NCBI GenBank assembly: GCA_963790585.1
Contig: CAWBOY010000006.1
Span: 558,001-622,000 of the forward strand
Direction: 5' to 3'
Length of the DNA stretch: 64,000 bases
From: CAWBOY01 sp963790585
Lineage (GTDB): Bacteria; Planctomycetota; Planctomycetia; Gemmatales; Gemmataceae
The translations under genes were made by a program, and so were the position numbers. Within the stretch, counting starts at the first letter, position 1. Each line of letters starts with the position of its first letter. Under the pieces are notes generated by a model. It worked only from the letters and a program-made list of their open reading frames with translations, was not told where the DNA came from and searched no databases. Shown here in pieces: positions 48,645-57,017 of the stretch.

Positions 48645-48808
48645 GAAAAATTCGTTGCGCCGCACACACACAACCCCTGAACGAATTTCGAGGCTAACGA
48701 TCGGTGCAGAGCGCGTAGGACAAAAATGGCCTAAGTACGGCGGCTAAAACAAGTTGCGTTCTCAGGAAGCGACTAAGAGGACCAACAGCCTCGGCGGATT
48801 CGTTGCGC
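48645..48808 (-). repeat. 164-bp dispersed element, copy B
   Basis: Inverted relative to copy A at 40684-40847. Shared segments on the element strand include gcgcaacgaatccgcc, ttaggccatttt, attcgttcaggggttgtgtgtg and ggcgcaacgaatttt. Copies differ at many positions, so they are old or came from different family members. It fills most of 48595-48828, the gap between the glutaredoxin and GspG-like genes. Confidence 0.65.
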
Positions 48809-48828
48809 GCTGTTTTCACCGGCACCTT

Positions 48829-49185
48829 CTACTTCCCCCAATTCCCAATCTTCTTCCCGTCACGAGGATTTATCGTAAGTATATCCGGCTTCGCTCCGTC
48901 ATGCATCGGCCCGGCTGGATCAATCTGATAGCGCCCACCCCAGGGATCCATGAGCGCCTCTTCAACAGCATAGCCATCGACGACAAGAACATTTAGATCC
49001 TTTGGATACTCCTCGTTTTCCGCGTGGTATTCGGTAACGGCTGTTTCAAGCGAGCGAGCCCTCATCCGAGCCACATCGCCTTTCGACACGCACCCACACA
49101 AATGTGGCAACATCATCACCATAATTGGTCCCGCGATCAGCATTACTACGATGATGATCGCCAGCTTTCGGACGTGTGTTTTCAT
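48829..49185 (-). CDS. GspG/pseudopilin-like protein lacking the prepilin peptidase site (1)
   Basis: 118 residues: an N-terminal hydrophobic helix (residues ~8-28), then Y-P-K-D-L-N-x-L-V-V-D-G-Y, D-P-W-G-G-R-Y-Q-I-D and P-D-I-x-x-x-x-x-R-D-G-K-K-I-G-N-W-G-K, the typical C-terminus of type II secretion GspG pseudopilins. The G-F-T-L-[IV]-E cleavage motif is absent. It is 51 nt downstream of a paralog. It may anchor by its helix and never be processed. Confidence 0.7.
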   Translation of the reverse strand: MKTHVRKLAIIIVVMLIAGPIMVMMLPHLCGCVSKGDVARMRARSLETAVTEYHAENEEYPKDLNVLVVDGYAVEEALMDPWGGRYQIDPAGPMHDGAKPDILTINPRDGKKIGNWGK

Positions 49186-49236
49186 GATTTTGGCTTCTCG
49201 GTATCAATGGGCGCGACCTTCTTCTGCCGCCGTCGG

Positions 49237-49629
49237 CTACTTCCCCCAATTCCCAATCTTCTTCCCGTCACGAGGATCTACCGTAAATATATCCGGCTTC
49301 GCTCCGTCATGCATCGGCCCATCCACGTCAATCTGATAGCGCCCACCCCAGGGATCCAGGATCGCTGATCCATCAACATAGCCATCAACGACAAGGGCGT
49401 TAAGGTCCTTTGGATAACCCTGGTTTCGCAATTGGTACGTCATAACCGGTGTGTCAAGCGAGCGTGCTTTTACTCGGGCGAGACTGGTTTGATACGTATC
49501 CTCTCCAAACATGCTGAAAAGCACCAGGACGGCGATTAGCCCAAGGACAACCGCCGCCAGGGGGATGCCGAGTCGAATCCAGAAGCTCAATGGCTGTGGT
49601 TTTGGTGCTTGCGGGGACATGATAGTCAT
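49237..49629 (-). CDS. GspG/pseudopilin-like protein lacking the prepilin peptidase site (2)
   Basis: 130 residues from ATG 49629 (or 127 from 49620); a longer frame to 49728 adds a non-conserved leader through a palindrome. One membrane helix (residues ~20-45, W-I-R-L-G-I-P-L-A-A-V-V-L-G). The C-terminal half is nearly identical to the neighbour: D-P-W-G-G-R-Y-Q-I-D-V-D-G-P-M-H-D-G-A-K-P-D-I. A tandem duplication is the likely origin. No prepilin motif. Confidence 0.7.
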   Translation of the reverse strand: MTIMSPQAPKPQPLSFWIRLGIPLAAVVLGLIAVLVLFSMFGEDTYQTSLARVKARSLDTPVMTYQLRNQGYPKDLNALVVDGYVDGSAILDPWGGRYQIDVDGPMHDGAKPDIFTVDPRDGKKIGNWGK

Positions 49630-49684
49630 CTCATTTATATGCCGGTCCGGGTGGGCGGCGGTTCGGCCCCCGGCAAGCCAGGGG

Positions 49685-50008
49685 CTATTGCCGCGGCGCC
49701 TTTGACGGAATGAAATCACAAAAACCATTAAGGCCCCGTGAGGAATCGACGTTTAGCTCGAGGCCCGAGAAGAGGCCGAAGCGAGCGCCGAGCGATCGAC
49801 GGAGTTCGAGTAACACCGGAGCGATGATGAATTCAGAGCGTGCCTTTTCGGTGTCGACCGCCAAGGCGAGGTCGGCGCCGCCTCGGATTCGGGCGCCGAA
49901 ATCCTCGGCAATCGTGATCGCCAGGGCGCTTGAAAACAGGTCCGCTTCCGTGACGTGAACGCCGAGCGTCTGTTGCACTTCTGGAAATGTGAAGTCTGCA
50001 AACGGCAT
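49685..50008 (-). pseudogene. 5'-end of a conserved gene, cut at a palindrome
   Basis: From ATG 50008: M-P-F-A-D-F-T-F-P-E-V-Q-Q-T-L-G-V-H-V-T-E-A-D-L-F, with I-A-P-V-L-L-E-L-R-R-S-L and F-S-G-L-E-L-N-V-D. This is the N-terminal portion, as I remember it, of a ~200-residue protein common in planctomycetes and cyanobacteria (of unknown function). It ends in a stop at 49685 right where a palindrome (ggcccccggcaagccaggggct, 49654-49685) begins. The C-terminal half is missing, so it is probably a remnant. Confidence 0.55.
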
Positions 50009-50192
50009 CGGGCACCTAAGAGCTTTCGGAAACAATGAGATGGACCGGACTTCGCCAACGCTCTGCATGCGCCGCCTTCGGCAATCTTTCCGAACCCTCG
50101 TTTCTGTTTCCCATCTCGCTTAATTGGCACCCAGTTCGGCAGCCGTCCGAGGAGACCAATTGACTCGAGGCCAGCACCGTCCTAGCCCCCCA

Positions 50193-50433
50193 ATGTTCCG
50201 CGCGGAACATCGTGTGCCGACCGTCGCGCCAAAAAAGCACATTGCCTTGGCGCGACGGTCGGCTAACACAACCACTTGACAGCGTTGATCTTGCGCTGCA
50301 GCCCGGACCGTCGCGCCAACAATCGCGTGTGGTACCCCCCCATCGCCGGGCCGCATGTTTCCGTACTCGAAAGCGTGCAAAACAAGGCGTTATTTTTGGC
50401 TCGGTCCAACTCATTCTTTCCGAACCGTCTAAG
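50193..50433. repeat. composite palindromic repeat region upstream of the ABC gene
   Basis: Contains, in order: atgttccgcgcggaacat (50193-50210), ccgaccgtcgcgccaa (50217-50232) and its inverted partner ttggcgcgacggtcgg (50247-50262), ggaccgtcgcgccaa (50305), and a gtccaactcattctttccgaaccgtct tract (50402-50430). The first three units also occur in 24213-24351, but in the opposite order. No gene fits 50009-50552. Confidence 0.65.
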
Positions 50434-50552
50434 ACGGAATAGAGTACGTGGCAATAATCGCCAAGCGGCCATTGTCTCATCTTTGACGCGCAAAGCCAAG
50501 TATTCGATGACACAGGCCAAAACGCAGGCGGCCCACGAGGACTATAGCGTCC

Positions 50553-51287
50553 ATGCACATTTCCATTCAGCATCTCACCAAAACGTACGACGGTGTCACC
50601 GTCCTTGATGACGTCTGCCTCGAAATCGCTCCGGGCCAGGTCGTCGCGGTGCTTGGGCAAAACGGGGCCGGGAAGACGACGTTGCTTCGTTGCCTCGCCA
50701 GCCTTTCGCGGCCGAGCAAGGGAGAGATCCATTACGACGGCCAATTGTTTCGCCGCGAGCGGATCGACCTGCGGCGGCGCTACTTCTTCTTGCCGGATTA
50801 TCCGTATGTCTTATCGACCATGACAGTCATTCGGCATATCGGCATGGTGGTGCGGCTCTATGAAGCGGAGCGCCCCGGCTTGGAGGATACGATCATTCAA
50901 ATGCTGCGTGACTTTGACCTGCTTGGCTTGGCCGAGACGCCGATGCAATATCTGTCGCGCGGCCAGGTTTATAAGGCGGCCTTGATCGCGTTGATGGCCG
51001 CCGACCCGGAGTTCTGGATGTTCGATGAGCCATTCGCCTCGGGCATGGACCCGCGTGGCCATGCCGCGTTTCGCGCTCAGGCGGAAGCCGCCGTCAAGCG
51101 TGGCCGAACTATATTGTACTCAACTCAGATCCTCGAAATCGCCGAACGCTTCGGCGACCGCGTTTGCTTGCTCCATCATGGCAAAGTCGAAGCATTCAAA
51201 GAGATCGCCCAACTCCGAGCCGATGCGACCGGCACTCGGCCTGTCCTGGAGGAGCTATTCAGCAAGCTCCAGGAGACGGGCAAGTGA
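50553..51287 (+). CDS. ABC transporter ATP-binding protein
   Basis: 244 residues. Walker A G-Q-N-G-A-G-K-T-T (~35-43), a signature-like Y-L-S-R-G-Q-V-Y-K-A-A-L (LSGGQ replaced by LSRGQ), Walker B E-F-W-M-F-D-E-P-F, and the H-loop replaced by Y-S-T-Q-I. The H-loop His is absent (T-Q in place of T-H), so hydrolysis may be altered. It energises a membrane partner: the next gene overlaps by 4 nt (GTGA). Confidence 0.9.
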   Translation: MHISIQHLTKTYDGVTVLDDVCLEIAPGQVVAVLGQNGAGKTTLLRCLASLSRPSKGEIHYDGQLFRRERIDLRRRYFFLPDYPYVLSTMTVIRHIGMVVRLYEAERPGLEDTIIQMLRDFDLLGLAETPMQYLSRGQVYKAALIALMAADPEFWMFDEPFASGMDPRGHAAFRAQAEAAVKRGRTILYSTQILEIAERFGDRVCLLHHGKVEAFKEIAQLRADATGTRPVLEELFSKLQETGK

Positions 51288-53017
51288 AACTGCGATCCAT
51301 TGAACTCGAGAAAAAACTGAGCCAGCGCGTCTGGGACGAGGTGAAAGAGTCGCCGGCGTTGTGGAAGGAGTATAGTCCGAGTCGGTGGCTGCGATTGTTT
51401 CTGCGGCTCACTCAGCCTATTGTCGTAATCGCCCTGCCGTTCATGCTAATCTTCGTTCCAATTATGCTTAACTTTTTGTGGATTGGACTTGGAATTATTT
51501 CCGACAGTCCACAGTTTCCGCGTGAGGCGCGCGCGGGAAATGGGCCAGAATTGGCCTTGCTCCTTCAGGCATTTTCGTTGACGGGCTCGGCCTGCCTCAC
51601 AGATATACTTCTACTCAACCTTCTTAGATCTCCTGAGTCAGCAACGTTTGCTCATCTGCCAGTTGCGGATAGTGACCTTTATCGATCGCATCAAATGGGT
51701 TGGCTCTTGTGCATACCCATAGGAGCGTGTTTCTCCATCTGGGGTTATGGCTATTGGGCCTGGATGGAACACCTCCCGGCCGTCGGTTGGGTTGTCGGCC
51801 TGGCATTGTGCCTACTTCAAGGTTTGGTTTGCGTGGCAATGCCCTTGGCCTTATTGGGGCGACGCTCATTAATTCTTCCTTGGGCCGCGGCCTTCTGCGT
51901 GGCGATGTCGATAGTTGTCGCGTTTCACGGCTATATTTTGAAGCCGTATATGGCGGAGTATGGCTGGCCCTTCTTCCTGATTAGCCCGCCCGGCTGGATC
52001 AATGGCATCTACTATTTCGGCGTATTGCGCGGCCAAACGATCTGGTGGCTGGCGTTGCTACCGGTCTGCGGCATTATTTACATAGCGGCTCGCCGGGTAT
52101 GCCAGCCGTTCGCCATTCGGGAATTTATCATTGGGCAAGTAAGCATTGAGGCCATTCCGGCCAACGAATGGAGGCCGCCCTATACCCTGCGATCGAAGAC
52201 TTCGTCGCCGACAAAGACAATAGAGCCTTCGTCACCGGCCGAAATGGAAGCACGCATACGGCAACGAGAGTATCTTGCTCCCTGGGATCTACAGGGCCTT
52301 GGATGGATTGAGCGGATTTGGTGGAAGACACTTAGCCCGCGGGAGCGCACACTGGCCGAATTAATGCGAACCACGCCGCCACGTTGGTCGTTACATGCTT
52401 TTTGGGGAACGGCCGCATTTGTGGCATGCGCTGCGGTACTTGCCATACCGACCATGCCGGAATTAGATACGTACCTCATGCTTCCTGTATTTTTATTGGT
52501 GGCGTATCTCTTTTGTGGCAGACCGAATCGTTGGAGCGTGAGCAGCATCATCACCAACGGTCCGCCTGGAGCGTCGGTAGGCTATCGAATTCTTCCGGTG
52601 AGCTATCGCGAGGTGATGATCGTCTGGCTTAAGCATGCGGCAATTCGCCTTCTCCTCATTTTCCCTGCTGCTCTTCTCTATGGAGCCCTCGCCTCTTGGA
52701 GGATTGGCCATCCTCCAACCCGAGGTTTACTTGTGGTAATCAAGGTCCTCTATTTCCTTTTATGTCTAGACCCGGCTTTGACTGGGATCCTTTTCTCTCA
52801 AGCGAACAAAGGACCTCAGCGACTTCAGTGGCCGGGATTCCAGTCCATGTGCTTCCTTTTCGTGTTTTGCGTTTTTGGCTATTGTGGAATTGGGATCGTC
52901 GGTTTTTTGTTCTTCAATGACACCGTATCTCCGTGGCTGCAACTCTTAGGAGCCGGGATCATCCCGATGTTCCCGCTGTTTCTCTGGTGGTGGAACGATC
53001 GGAGATGGGTTGAATGA
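51284..53017 (+). CDS. ABC transporter membrane protein (permease-like)
   Basis: 577 residues from GTG 51284, which overlaps the ATPase stop (GTGA). About twelve hydrophobic segments with a soluble region in the middle (residues ~260-350). The N-terminal V-W-D-E-V-K-E-S-P-A-L-W-K-E-Y-S stretch is cytoplasmic. No permease family motif is certain, but the pairing with the ATPase makes it an export or membrane-component permease. A longer upstream frame from 51164 would overlap the ATPase more and is not favoured. Confidence 0.8.
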   Translation: MKLRSIELEKKLSQRVWDEVKESPALWKEYSPSRWLRLFLRLTQPIVVIALPFMLIFVPIMLNFLWIGLGIISDSPQFPREARAGNGPELALLLQAFSLTGSACLTDILLLNLLRSPESATFAHLPVADSDLYRSHQMGWLLCIPIGACFSIWGYGYWAWMEHLPAVGWVVGLALCLLQGLVCVAMPLALLGRRSLILPWAAAFCVAMSIVVAFHGYILKPYMAEYGWPFFLISPPGWINGIYYFGVLRGQTIWWLALLPVCGIIYIAARRVCQPFAIREFIIGQVSIEAIPANEWRPPYTLRSKTSSPTKTIEPSSPAEMEARIRQREYLAPWDLQGLGWIERIWWKTLSPRERTLAELMRTTPPRWSLHAFWGTAAFVACAAVLAIPTMPELDTYLMLPVFLLVAYLFCGRPNRWSVSSIITNGPPGASVGYRILPVSYREVMIVWLKHAAIRLLLIFPAALLYGALASWRIGHPPTRGLLVVIKVLYFLLCLDPALTGILFSQANKGPQRLQWPGFQSMCFLFVFCVFGYCGIGIVGFLFFNDTVSPWLQLLGAGIIPMFPLFLWWWNDRRWVE

Positions 53018-53253
53018 GTGATAGTCGATGCCTTCCATCGCCGAAAAGTCGGTGCTGACACCCTCGGGAATTCTGGAAATGAACCGGCGCCGGTACGGTC
53101 ATGGTATTGCTACCAATTGCGGTCTAGCGGTGGCATGACTGAGTGCCAGGAACGCCAGAAACAACAGTTTTCGATTGAACGCGAGCACATAATCCGCGAC
53201 GATGTTGATAGTATCAAGTCGCAACTCAAACTGCGTCGCAAAGGTTCCGAGCC

Positions 53254-54132
53254 ATGAATACCCCCATGCCCAACCAAAAACGGGGCAATCCGCGACTTGG
53301 CTGGTTTATCGTACAGACGGGTGCGGCGGTCGTGGCTCTTGGCATCGCCTGGTGCGCGCCCGCGATGAAGGCCGTTCATCGCGGAACGTCTGCAATGTTC
53401 TGGCTGAGTGCTTGTCAGTTTGACACTTCGCTTCTCGATAAGCCAGATCAGGTGGACTTCGACGAGGCGTATCTTAAGGAATATCCGGAGGGATATTACT
53501 ACCACGCTCAAATGATGCACGGGACGAAGCTTTTTCTCGTACCAGCAGACGAAGTGAAGGCGGATTTCCCGCGCGTCGATGCCTATTTGAAGAAATTCGA
53601 CACAGACAAAATGGGGGAAGGTTGGCTCGGGGAAGCGTTGTTGCGCTATCGATCCGGTCCAGAAGGCGATCAAGGCCAGATCATAAATTTTCTCTATGAC
53701 TTCGAGTGCGCCAAAGACGAATGGTGGATGGACGAGAATCCGGAAAGATATGCTCACGAACTCTTTTACAGAGCGGGGTTCGAGGGCCGGCGAGCCAAGC
53801 TGCGCTGGAGTTGGGCATCGTTCCCCTTCGAGTGGTGTTATTTGACCGGCTTGATTCTTCTGGCCACATGGCCCCTGATTCGCGGCTACCGCCCACTCGG
53901 TTGGGCACTTTGTTGGGCACCGCTACCTTTAGCCTTTCTCTTTCCTGTTTATTTGGGATACGCGACGGGAACATTCTCCTCAGCCGGGCCGAACGGTGGG
54001 ATTCTTTATCCGCAATTGTTGAGCCCGTCCTCGTCGTGGGGCTGCAATGCCGTGGGATCGATATGTTATGACTCGCCTACCGCCCATTCTCGGATCATTG
54101 TGCCCTGGGTCGGGGCCTTTTTTGGTCATTAG
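53254..54132 (+). CDS. membrane protein of unknown function
   Basis: 292 residues, with one N-terminal membrane helix (~15-37), a soluble middle region (D-F-D-E-A-Y-L-K-E-Y-P-E-G-Y-Y), and two C-terminal helices. No family recognised. Its tail overlaps the next gene by 86 nt in another frame; a frame switch between them near 54060 would fuse the two (W-G-C-N-A continuing into D-R-Y-V-M-T-R-L-P-P), so it may be the first part of one larger gene. Confidence 0.5.
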   Translation: MNTPMPNQKRGNPRLGWFIVQTGAAVVALGIAWCAPAMKAVHRGTSAMFWLSACQFDTSLLDKPDQVDFDEAYLKEYPEGYYYHAQMMHGTKLFLVPADEVKADFPRVDAYLKKFDTDKMGEGWLGEALLRYRSGPEGDQGQIINFLYDFECAKDEWWMDENPERYAHELFYRAGFEGRRAKLRWSWASFPFEWCYLTGLILLATWPLIRGYRPLGWALCWAPLPLAFLFPVYLGYATGTFSSAGPNGGILYPQLLSPSSSWGCNAVGSICYDSPTAHSRIIVPWVGAFFGH

Positions 54133-55354
54133 TTCAGGAGGGTGTTCCGGCCCGACATCGCTCATCATTGCTGGGGCATTTATTGCATTAGCTATCTTCA
54201 TTGTCCCTAGAATCCTTGACAAATTCAAAGTGGTGGCGGAGCTAAGAACGATCTGGAGTAATCTCCAGAAAGAAAACCACTGGACGTGGCGCTATCTGCA
54301 TACGGTGACACTTCCTCAAGCGCGTATCGTCGTCTTTAGCACGCTGGCTTTGAGCGCGGCTTGGATTATGTCACGGCCAGCGATACCCGAGACCCTGCCG
54401 CGATTGCGAGAAGATGATTGGCCTGTGGTTTACCGCTCCACTAGCGGCAGATACGGCTCTGGCCCAGACAATGAGAATTCATTGGCGTTCAGCCCCGACG
54501 GCAAGACGCTGGCCTACGCGGGCTCGACCGGCGAAATCGCGCTTTGGGATGTGGCGACAGGCAAGAAGACGACCGCCCTTCCAGCAGGACAAGCAAAGGT
54601 AAAGTCGTTGGCCTTCAGTCCGGATGGAAAGACGTTGGCCCTCGCAACGGCCGAGGCGACAATCGTTTTATGGGACATTGACGCGGCTAAGGAAAAGGCA
54701 ATTCTCAAAGGTCATGAGCAGGCGGTGACTTGTATCGCTTGCAGTCAGGACGGCATGAAGATAGCTTCCGGGAGCATTGATAACACTGTGAAGCTGTGGA
54801 ATACGACTACCAATCAACTCAGGGCGACGCTCAAGGGGCACAGGGATGCAGTGCATTCCGTCGCATTTAGTCCGGATGGCAATTTGCTTGCGTCGGCTGG
54901 CGGCTACGATAAGACAATCAAACTTTGGGACGTGTCCAAGGAAAAAGAAAGGATCTCGATCAAGCTCTATTCGTTTCACGCCTCGCATGTGGCATTTACG
55001 CCCGATGGTAAAACGCTTGTGTCAGAAAGCGATCTTAGCAAAAGGTGGGACGTCGCGACGGGCAAGCAGAAAGCCGTACTGAACGAAATCAATCCCAAGG
55101 AAGGCGCCGGCTGTCTTAGCCCTGACGGTAGGACCGTGGCGGTGGTGGACGAACGGCTTTCGACTCCGGTCCTTTGGGATTTGGCGACGGGACTTCGACA
55201 AGTTGAACTCAAAGGTAAGGCATGGTTTGTGAAAGCATTAGCTTTCAGTGGCGATAGCTCCATGCTCGCGTCGGTCACAAAGCCAGACATGACGATTACA
55301 ATTTGGGACCTGGTGACTGGAAATCCAAAGAGTACGTTACAGATGGATCCCTAG
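54047..55354 (+). CDS. membrane-anchored WD40 repeat protein
   Basis: 435 residues (or from ATG 54068). Two hydrophobic stretches (about 54150-54215 and 54325-54375) precede seven WD40-type units such as S-L-A-F-S-P-D-G-K-T-L-A-x-A, each ending I-x-L-W-D. Repeats look intact, so the propeller likely folds. The overlap with the upstream gene and the pattern of the joined sequence suggest a possible frameshift fusion. Role unknown; its location after the ABC genes suggests a membrane-associated scaffold. Confidence 0.65.
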   Translation: MPWDRYVMTRLPPILGSLCPGSGPFLVISSGGCSGPTSLIIAGAFIALAIFIVPRILDKFKVVAELRTIWSNLQKENHWTWRYLHTVTLPQARIVVFSTLALSAAWIMSRPAIPETLPRLREDDWPVVYRSTSGRYGSGPDNENSLAFSPDGKTLAYAGSTGEIALWDVATGKKTTALPAGQAKVKSLAFSPDGKTLALATAEATIVLWDIDAAKEKAILKGHEQAVTCIACSQDGMKIASGSIDNTVKLWNTTTNQLRATLKGHRDAVHSVAFSPDGNLLASAGGYDKTIKLWDVSKEKERISIKLYSFHASHVAFTPDGKTLVSESDLSKRWDVATGKQKAVLNEINPKEGAGCLSPDGRTVAVVDERLSTPVLWDLATGLRQVELKGKAWFVKALAFSGDSSMLASVTKPDMTITIWDLVTGNPKSTLQMDP

Positions 55355-55413
55355 ATCGCGGTTTGGGTGGACTGTCGCCTTTCGCTCCGCGAAAGGCTAC
55401 TTTCCGCATTGCC

Positions 55414-56883
55414 TCACACAATGGTTTTGCCCACCGCGATATTGCCCCCCGCATCCGTTCGCCCAGGAAGCGCCGGCCATGCTTCTATGTCCCGAAACAA
55501 TGCCGGATCCGTCGTGTACGACTTCATCAGCGGTAGCAGGTCGGCGCGTAGCGGGCTCAGGTTTTTCAAAGTTTTGGCGTGTTGTCCGGCATCGATCAGG
55601 CCTCGCGCTTCCAGGAAGCGCAGCCATGCGGACACGAATTCGAACATGGCAGCCGCGGTGTGGTACAGCCCATTCATGAGGTCGAGCAGCTCCACCAGAT
55701 GGACCTCAAGCGTGACTCGCTCCGGACAAAGCGGATTGTCGGGTTTGGGCGGCTTCGGCAGCTTCTTCTTGGGATTCCTCGCTAGTTCGAGCATATTTGG
55801 CCGGGGATCGAGAGTGCCTCTCTGACGCCGGATAAAATGCTGAAGGAGTTCGCCTTGGCCCAATTCGCTCCTGGAGTACGCGACCCCTTCCTCGCGGCGC
55901 CGATAGCCCACACACTGGAAAATCAGGCGGGACAAATTCCGTGTGCCGGAATCCAGTGGCTCGTCGTCGTCCCTGTCATCTCGGTGTTTCTTGGGTAACG
56001 GATTCAGGGAGAAATCCTCCAAAGTCCATGGATTTGCAGCTCGACCTGAAAGGTCGTCAACCCACCAGGCCACAATCTCCAGCTTCGGCTCCGCGATGTA
56101 AAACTTGATGCGGTCGAGCAAGGCGGGATCGAGGGGATCAGGCGACGGAGTGTGTTCGAGGTAGTTGTAAACCTCGTAGCGGCTACCTTTTTCCGCAAAG
56201 TCCGAAAGCGCCCAGTCGAGGATATCGGATGAGGTTTGCATCAACGGCCAGGCAATCCGCATCGCGTCGACAATGGCCTCCACGTGACCGTGATATGCCA
56301 GGCAGTGCAGGGCCCTATTAAAGGTATGGAAGTCGCGCCTTGCATTTGCGGCTAAATCCTTAGCAAGAGCGGGGATTTCCTGTGAGTTCTCCACGATGGC
56401 ATCTTGGAGACGCCACATGAGATAATAAGGAGCGCTTTGCTCGTACAAATCGGGCTGACGCTCCGCTAAAGTTCGTAAGAGTTCGACGAATCGCGCCCGT
56501 TGCCCGCGTAGAGCCTCGTCAGCGTTCAGCAGGCTGAGCATCTCGAATGCCATGTCGTCCGTCAGCAAATCCTTGTCATCGAGCGAGCGCAAGAAGACAG
56601 CGATTCGGCCTTCGGCGTCTTGGGATTCGAACTCTTCCCAACAGCTATCCCGTTTCACTTCGAGAGGGTCAAGCGGCCGTGGGGGCAGCTCAGGTATGAT
56701 CTCGCGGGAGGCGGGTAGGGTTTCAGCGCGGGACGATGTTCGTTGAAAGGACGGCGGTGGAGTTGCCGCTACCGAAGCGCGTTGGTACGCAGCGTCTACT
56801 TCCGCCTCGCTTTTCCGAAGACAACACTTTTTGAACTTCTGCCCACTGCCGCACGGACAGGGATCGTTTCGTCCAGCTTTCAT
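55414..56883 (-). CDS. SEC-C motif protein
   Basis: 489 residues. The N-terminus is a SEC-C zinc-binding motif (N-D-P-C-P-C-G-S-G-Q-K-F-K-K-C-C, residues 6-21), as at the end of SecA or the start of UPF0149-like proteins. The rest is helical (L-L-N-A-D-E-A-L-R-G-Q-R-A-R-F-V-E-L-L), with no recognised fold. Zinc sites of this type contact SecB or the ribosome in SecA. It is divergently transcribed from the MBL-dehydrogenase gene with ~135 nt between starts. Confidence 0.75.
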   Translation of the reverse strand: MKAGRNDPCPCGSGQKFKKCCLRKSEAEVDAAYQRASVAATPPPSFQRTSSRAETLPASREIIPELPPRPLDPLEVKRDSCWEEFESQDAEGRIAVFLRSLDDKDLLTDDMAFEMLSLLNADEALRGQRARFVELLRTLAERQPDLYEQSAPYYLMWRLQDAIVENSQEIPALAKDLAANARRDFHTFNRALHCLAYHGHVEAIVDAMRIAWPLMQTSSDILDWALSDFAEKGSRYEVYNYLEHTPSPDPLDPALLDRIKFYIAEPKLEIVAWWVDDLSGRAANPWTLEDFSLNPLPKKHRDDRDDDEPLDSGTRNLSRLIFQCVGYRRREEGVAYSRSELGQGELLQHFIRRQRGTLDPRPNMLELARNPKKKLPKPPKPDNPLCPERVTLEVHLVELLDLMNGLYHTAAAMFEFVSAWLRFLEARGLIDAGQHAKTLKNLSPLRADLLPLMKSYTTDPALFRDIEAWPALPGRTDAGGNIAVGKTIV

Positions 56884-57017
56884 TGGCGGTCCTCCATTCT
56901 CACTGGTGGAAGTCTATAACAAACGCGTTGCCTCTTCCGCCGAATTCTCCTCGCATCCGCCTACTCTCTTTTGTAGATTGTCCCTACATCGCCACGATTC
57001 CCCGGAGAAATCTCCCC

